From Podarcis raffonei (taxonomy: Eukaryota > Chordata > Lepidosauria > Squamata > Lacertidae), in assembly GCF_027172205.1 (NCBI RefSeq), contig NC_070607.1, positions 69,006,831 through 69,070,830 of the forward strand: a DNA stretch of 64,000 nucleotides. The letters run 5' to 3'. A program made the translations under genes and the position numbers. The notes beneath the pieces were generated by a model that was given only the letters and a program-made list of their open reading frames with translations, searched no databases and was not told where the DNA came from. Every line of letters starts with the position of its first letter. The first letter of the stretch is position 1. Positions 28,101 to 36,300 of the stretch are shown one piece after another.

Positions 28101-30280
28101 GAGGCGCTGCGCAGAGAGAGAGAGAAGGCGCAGCGCCCCTTGAGCAACGCGCCTGTCCAGCGAAGCCAGAGGAGGAACAGAAAGGTCTCCTTCTGTTCCT
28201 CCTCCTGCTTCGCAGCGACGCGCCTGTGCTGGAAGCCGGAGGAGGAACAGAAGGGTCTCCTTCTGTTCCTTCTCCAGCTTCGCTGAAGGGCGCTGCCCCT
28301 TCTCCCTCTCTGCGCAGCACCTCTCCTGTGAAGGAGGGGCGCTGCGCAGAGAGAGAGAAGGCGCAGTGCCCCTTCAGCGACGCGTCTGTCCTGGCTTCTG
28401 CTTTAGCCCTGCGCAGCCTCTTTGGGCAGGGGGAGCCTTCATCCCGCTGCCCTGAAGAGGCTTGGCGCAGTTACCCCAGAAGCCAGAACAGCTACACGGC
28501 ATCCCAGAAGCCAGATCCCTCTTGCTGTTCTGGCTTCTGGGGTTCAGAATAATTTTTTCTTGTTTTCCGCCTCCCAAAACTAGGTGCGCCCTATGGTCCG
28601 GTGCGCCCTATGGTGCGAAAAATACGGTAATCCATTCCTTTAAAAGACAAGCTGCTTCATAATATAATTTAATATCTGGCAGGGCGAAGCCTCCCCTTTC
28701 CTTCACATCTGTTAATAATTTATATTTTATTATCGGCTTTTTGCCCTGCCAGATATACCTTGAAATCACTCTTTGCCAATCCTTAAAAATCCCTACCCCA
28801 TTAATAATGGGGATAGTCTGAAATAAAAATAACATCTTTGGAAGCACATTCATCTTTATCGTAGAAATTGTGCCCCAAAAGGACAGTTTCATTCTACCCC
28901 ACACCTCCAGGTCATTCCTTATTCCTTTCCACACCTGTACATAATTATTCTGGAGCAGGTCAATATTTTTAGGAGTTAACCAAATTCCTATGTATTTTAC
29001 TTTCTTCACCACCTCTATCTCTGTCTGTTGTTGCATTATTTCTATCTTATTATGGACACTCTGGAGTAGATTTGGTACAGTTAACAACAAGTGCAGCACT
29101 TTTAACTTTCCTCAAATGAGTAATTGTCAGAGCATCCAAGGGCACTATTGATCTGGGGGTTGAACCTTTCTCCTGCCCCTGGTGATCCTTGAGCCTTTGC
29201 TTAGTTTTGTAGTCCTCAAGAACAGAAGCAACTAACCACTGCATGCTGGTCTCTAGCTTTAGAATCTGTTTGCTTTAGTGTCCCCTTAGGAACCAGTTTT
29301 TGTGTAGATGGAAGTGGTGTAACCATTGCTTCCATGAGTAGGCAGTATAAGCAGATTACTATTGGGCTATGGCCAGAGAAAATACTTGGTGTCAGAAACT
29401 TTCCTTGCAGCTACCCAGGTTACCCAGGAGCAAGTCCTTATTACTTGATGGCAAGCTCCACAGAAAAAGTAAGCATGTGTAGGGTTGTAGTTGCATGTTG
29501 ACATGATCCAGGCAAAGCAAAGCATACAAATTTCATTGATTTCAGTGAGGCTGGTTTCCTTTTATTACATTGTTTCTTGGCCCAGTTTTCAGTCAAGAAA
29601 TTGAGGGTTTGGCTGGGTTTTACCTTATGTCTCGCATTTGTTTAGTAATGGATACAAATTTAACAAAGAATCTGAGTCTGGCACAGAAACACAATTTTAA
29701 GCATAATCTGGAATGTGTGAAAGTCTTATCAATGGATATTCTTTTGCTAACATTGTTTAGAATGACCACCTCCTTTGGCAGCTTTCTGGAATTACTCACA
29801 CAGATTTTATTCCTATTAAATTCTTTGCACACAGAGGATGATACCTTGAGTGAGTCATCTGCAGATAGTTTGCTTTGGAGCGACGATGACTGCAGTCAGG
29901 ACATTGATGTAACAACTAATCCTGATGAGGATCTTGAATACGACGATAATGACTTTGAAATTGTTCGGTGCATTTGTGAAGTGGAGGAAGAAAATGACTT
30001 TATGATTCAGGTACATGGTTGTAGATTGTGAGTGTAATGAAGTAAATTGAAACACATAAGTAATTATCAAGTACAAATTGAAGCTTTATTGATATATTTA
30101 TGGATTTGTATGGTTCTACCTTGCTATATTTTCATGAAAGTCTAGGTTGCATATTTGTAAATAAATAAATATATTGCAGTGCTCTCCTGCATGCCCAAAC
30201 AGTACTTAATTAGGAAGATTCATTTGTGGATGTTTTATAATAATGTGTGTGGATGGATGGATGGATGGATGGATAGATAG

Positions 30281-30327
<47 letters not shown>

Positions 30328-33300
30328 CAGAGAATCCTCATTACCAAACCCCAAAATGGTGATGCTATGGAGCTTAACTGTTACCTGAAATTGCTTTATA
30401 ATAGAGTAGATGGTGTCAGATATGAAAAACTTTAATTGTTTGCATTTGCCTCTTCTTCTATTACTTTCTGACTTCTTTTATTGTGTTGAAAATATTAACT
30501 CTAAGAATGTTCTGAATTGTTCTTACCTGTAACCCTTGCTTGTGCATTTCATGCTTAGGTGAATGCTAATGTAGTAGCACTTAGAACAAATTCTTAAGAT
30601 TTTAGAATGACATAGAGCTCTTTTAATCTTCCTAAGAAAACCCCCAAAATTCCATTACTGTACAAACATGTTGTGTCCTCCCTCCCTGTAACTCAAGGCT
30701 GTACTTCGCTTGTGCAAAGAAGGGGTAGGCATTTTTCACTCAGGAAACTGGAGAAATAAGCCCTCCTCCCTACCATCCAAGTTTACCTGGCTTGTTAACG
30801 ATAATGGTGGTAGCGATAGAGGATGGCCTACTTCTCCCATTCTGATGCCTGGCTTGGGAGCAGGTAGTGATGTAGTCTTTTCATTTAACATAGTCCTGAG
30901 GATGACATATCGAAGTCTCCTGGTATCTGGCTCACATTCCAGCCATTCAACTGCTGCTAGAGCAGCAGTTTAGATAAATAGGTGAGGGAGATGCAGGCTG
31001 AGAGTTTTGAGATTCATAAGAGGGAAAGACCAGAAGATCCTGGTGGAAACAGAAGATCCATTAATAACACAGGAAAAAATGGGATTAGATTTGAAATAGT
31101 TCAGTTTATTGAGGGAAATAGTTTGGTATGCTTAGCTTGATACAGCAGGTGTTGGGGCCGATTTGGCCTCCACTAGTTCTAATACACAAGACTATATGTC
31201 GTATTTTCCTTCCAAAGGTGTTACATTCACATGGGAAAACTTAAGTTTTTGCTTCTGACATAATTTCTCTATAGATATATTGACCTGATATTTCCTGATT
31301 AATTTTCTTGCTACCTGATTTCCATGTTGCATAGTTTGTAATTTTCCAGTTTAAGGGGAAAAAGAATAATTTCCCATAACAACTCTTCTCTTTTTCATTT
31401 ATTCTGTTTGTAAAAGAAATATGCATCAGCAATATACAGTCATGTATTTAGGCCTCTAAAATACCTTTAAAGTGTTTGTTTGTGTGTGTGATGCATACTT
31501 TATATTGATCTAGTTCTGTTTATTTGACTTACAACAGTGTGAAGAATGTCTCTGTTGGCAGCATGGAGTCTGTATGGGTCTATTAGAAGATAATGTACCT
31601 GAGAAATATACCTGCTATATTTGTCAAGATCCTCCAGGTACAAAGATTTCTAAGGTTGCAGAGTCTTCTAATAGTATGTAGTAATTATTATTATTATTGT
31701 CTTGTCTCTTTTAAATACGACCTATTAGATTTTGTTATTGACTTGTCTCCTGTTAATTTGCAAGTTTACATTATTATACATCTGAAGTGATTTCCTTGTC
31801 ATTTAATTCATACTGTTTGCAGCATTCCAAATGAAACAACTTACAATGATTGTAATGGAAGTGAGGTAAATAACTTATTACTCCCTTGGTTCCACGACTG
31901 CCATTCTGGGGAGACCAGTAGTGCCAGAGGCTACCAGGCATGTTCCTTGTAACCCCGGATGGGCGTGGTTTCCAGGGATCCAAGGCAAATGCTTGCAAAG
32001 GGAAAGCAGAGATTGCATCCAGTTTATCTGTTCCTCCCTCTCATAGCACACACATAGCATGAATCAAGTGACTATAACATGAGAGGTTGGAATAACCCTG
32101 AGAGTTTGGGCTCAAATGCATTCAGGACCCCAACAGCTAAATTTTATGAAGACTCTTAAGAATAGAAAAGGAAGGAAGGGGGCAAATGGAAGAGGCAGAA
32201 AATAACAAAAAGAACATTTTAGTTCAAGTCTCATCTATTCCAGTATAGCTACTTTGATAAGGGCTTCTGGTCTCCTCACATATAGCAGCAGATGGTCAGT
32301 TGAGGAACAAGAGACTGTTTGGCAACAGTCATCTTTTGAAGAGTTTCTGACCTAGCTGGGTCTTGATTGACAGGTGGCTGTATCCAGCCAGTCAGAAGTC
32401 AATCGTATCCCTCAGGGACGTAGCTTGACACCTTATGGGAAATGCATTATGCATTATTATCGACCAAATCTCCATCTCCCTGCCAGACAGAACCTATTCT
32501 GTTTGCATATTCAAGGGGAGATGTGACTTCTCCACTAAAGGAGAATGGAGAATAAGCAATTTGGGGCCCTCACTGCAATGACAGTTGTATATAATAGCAT
32601 GTGGAAAAGAGGTTAAACTGACCTGTTTTCAGCCAAATGACTTCTGTCAGTATAATTTGTACCTTTTGAAAAGGAAAAACTGTTCTTGTGCCTCTAGGAT
32701 ACAGCTGTGTAGAGATGGTGACCAGAATACACCACTGCAACAGGAGAGCCCAATTCTGGCTTTTCCCTTCTCTCGCACTCCTCACAAGGAAGGTGCTGCT
32801 GAAACCAAAACAAACTCACTGTCACAGCAGCACCTATCTTTTCATTGCCATAAGGAAACAGGTTTTTTTGTGCAGTGGCGGCAGTAGCTTTCTCCTCACT
32901 TGGAGCCAAGGATTTTGTGTGTTTATATTCAAGTGCAAAGATGTGGTTAACTAAGTTTCAGATAAAGATTTCTGTGTGTGTGTGTTTATACAGAAGAAAG
33001 TTCCACTATGTTCAGTGGGCTAGTGTAGATCTGATTACATCCTTTGTGTCTTTTACCAGCTTCCAAGCCTTCTTAGACTGGCTTCAAATGAAATTATGCA
33101 TCATAGGACTTGCATTTTGATACTCGCTAGTTTTTACTTTAGTTAAACAATATCCAATTCACTATTTTTTTAAAAGCCAAGAGAGAATTTGAGTATTACT
33201 AAATGTCATCCTTGTTTGAAGCAAATGGGTGGGGAATAGATTTTTTTCTTTTGCAATCGCACTTTAAAGTTGACTTTGTACTATTCCTTTTTAGAAGTTA

Positions 33301-36300
33301 CTATTATTGGGGAGTGGGGGAAGAGAATAAAGATTAAGTAGTAGAATATGATAATTTTTTGATCAAGAGTTTTCATATATTTACTTTTGTAATCTTACCC
33401 TCTCATTATTCTGCTTCAGGTAAGAGATCCAGTTTGAAATACTGGTATGAGAAGGAGTGGTTATGCAGTGGTCACATGCATGGCTTAACATTTTTGGGAG
33501 AAAATTATTCCCACCAGAATGCTAAGAAAATAGTTGCTACGCACCAACTTCTTGGCGATGTGCAAAAAGTGATAGAAGTACTGCATGGACTTCAACTGAA
33601 GATGAGCATTTTGCAGTAAGCATTGTTTTTGCAAGTTCTCATTTGAATCATACCGCTAGATTTTTGAATAAGCAAGTGTGGTTAGCATTGCAGATCTCTG
33701 TTGTGTATGGCGTTCTGTACTGTAGACTTGAATTTGTAATAGGCTAGTGTGGCCTTGCTGCTAACCCATCTTGAGAACTGGACACAGTGACCTTCCATCT
33801 CATGTGCTTTTCCCCTCTTCTAGTATAGCTGCAACGGGAGAGTTCAGAAACTGTCACTTGGCCATGCTGATCTCAACTATAGTTAGTTGAAATAAACCAA
33901 CTTTAAACCATACTTTATTAAGCTGACCATAGTTTATTGACTACAGTTGACTGCACACTTGACCATGGTTAATCTTAGCCGAAGTGAAAACTTCTGATGT
34001 TCTTGGAGAAAAGGGGTTGGTCATCTGAATTGTCTGTAAAAGTTTTTAGTCTTGACTCCCACTTATTTACTTTTTTCATCAGAAGCAAAGAACATCCTGA
34101 CTTGAAGCTCTGGTGTCAGCCTTGGAAACATCTTGAAGTAGATGAAAAATCACACAGCACGCGCCTCATTCATATTGATGAAAACTGTTGCAAAGAGGAG
34201 ACTACAAGTTACAGAACTTTTAATGGAACCATTGAGAAACCTTCAACCATTCCTTCTGTAGAGGAATCATATATCACTAGTGAACACTGTTACCAAAAAC
34301 CTCGAGCCTACTATCCTGCTATAGAACAGAGACTTGTAGTAGAAACCAGAAATTCAGACATTGATGATGGTGTCAATAGGATAAGAGAGAATGGAGATGA
34401 TACTATAGTAGAGAGATTAGGATGGGAGCTGGATAGAGAAATACACAAGTTTGAAAATGAATCGAAACATAACTACTCTAAGGTATGTTGCATTGAAGTA
34501 TTTCTGAGTTTCCGCAGCTGGGAGAAGGAAAATCTTATCTCTAACACAAATAGATATGATAATCCCTGCACAGGGAAGAGCCGAGCTTGTATATGGAGGA
34601 TGAGGCAGCAGACATGTCCATGCAACTTGGAAATTCTGAGTAGTTGCTAATGGAAATAGAAATATACATATAATACATTGCTGGCCAACAATAGAAAATA
34701 AAATGCAAAGGTGAGAATTGCAGGCTGTATCTAATGCTGCTCCTTGCACCAACAGAAGGCTCTTTGATCAATTGTAGAGAAAACTGGAAGGGAAGTGATT
34801 TTCCCCACAACTTAGACTTTTCCGGAGGTTCTCTTAACTCCTTAAAGTAGATTTTGGACACATGCAGAGGGCATCACCCGGAGGGGGAATCGGTAATATC
34901 ATCTCCCTCCCCATTCCACTGGCAAAATCCTCTGCTGAATCAAAAAGCCTTCTGTCAGCACAAGGGACTCCATTTGATACAACCTGTGCAACCGAAAACC
35001 CCTCACATCGGAAAATTGTGGTGAAATTTCAGAGTATAGACTATTTGTCAGGAGAGCTGTATAGAACTAACGTGCCTATCTATTATTTAGAAGGGTTACA
35101 GTCTGTTCTAATTTGGGTGTCCCTTTTTTTTTTAAAAAAAGAAAAGTTAACTAGCTTTCAGAGTGGAAGTATTTTCTATATAATACAACAGTATTTTTAC
35201 TCTGTGATTCTCTTAGGCCTTACTTCTGTGATGACTGTATATGAACCATATATTAAGACATATCCATAAGAGTACACAAGCTTTAATATGTGTTGTTTTA
35301 ATGTTTGTGTTAATGCTCCATATTATTTTCCAAACTGTACTCTGAAAAACAGCTTGTAGTCATAAAACCCAGAGTTCTGCTGTATCTGACAAAGGAACTT
35401 AGTGATATACAATTGAACCTTGGTTCTCGAACCTAATCCATTCCAGAAGTCCGTTTGACTCCCGAAACGTTCAAAAACCAAGGAGCAGCTTCCAGTTGGT
35501 GCAGGTACCCTGGAAACAGTAGCTGACAGCCGCATCAGACATTCGGCTTCTGGAAAACGTTCGAAAACCGGAACACTTCTGGGTTTTCAGCGTTCGGGAG
35601 CCAATTTGTTCGTCAGCTAAGCCGTTCGAGAACCAAGGTTCCACTATATCTATTTATACTTTGTCTTTTGATCCAGAAGTAGCCCCATTTGTAGAGCCAG
35701 ATTTTCCTTTAAATTACATTGACTGATTTAATGCCTATAAGCATCATGAATTTGTGTATTTTGATAGGTAAGAGAAAAAGTCACATCAGAGGAAGCTATT
35801 GAAGTAAAACTGCTGGAGAAAGACAAGGAAGGAGTTGTGAACTCCCAGCTGCAGTGGCAACTTAACCTTCTGGCCCACGTTGAGTCTCTGCAAGATGAAG
35901 TTACTCATAGGATGGATTTAATTGAAAAGGAGCTGGATGGTAATGATTTGTTCTTCCCTTTTCTACAACCTTTGCCAGCTTACAAAGTTATCTTTCCAGC
36001 AGCTGGTGGAGCACGAGACTCTTAATCTCAGGGTCATGGGTTTGAGCCCCATGTTGGGCAAAGAGATTCCTGCATTGCAGGCGGTTGGACCAGATGACCC
36101 TTGCGCTTCCTTCCAACTCTATAATTCTATGTAACATGTAAACGCATTCAAATTTCCTTCAACCTCTTTCCTAATAATTCTTTGGCATAGCTGCCATGCT
36201 CAGAATTCATATTGTCATTGAGCTATCCACCACAGCCCAATATATGTCTTCCCTGTGTAGCCATTGCCACTTGAAATCCCAAGAGTGTACTTGGGAAGTT

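Larger units (their letters stand above)
26526..29073 (-). mobile_element. L1 LINE, 5'-truncated, with target duplications and a nested element
   Basis: GGACACTCTGGAGTAGATTT flanks the insert at 26526-26545 and 29054-29073 as a perfect 20-bp target-site duplication. The insert (26546-29053) is on the minus strand, with its A/T-rich 3' end on the left. It carries only the C-terminal part of ORF2 (reverse-transcriptase thumb side onward). Clean target duplications and long open reading frames suggest a fairly young insertion. It contains a 781-bp palindromic element at 27847-28627. Confidence 0.95.

Noticed and set aside
28050-28140. Hairpin as a microRNA precursor
   Set aside because: It is inside a repeat element and perfectly paired over a GC-rich arm, and nothing shows conservation or processing. 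Kept only as a small-RNA question.
27839-28577. Several open frames of 67-158 codons on both strands
   Set aside because: They arise from the duplicated GC-rich hairpin cargo of a MITE; the peptides are simple repeats of that unit.
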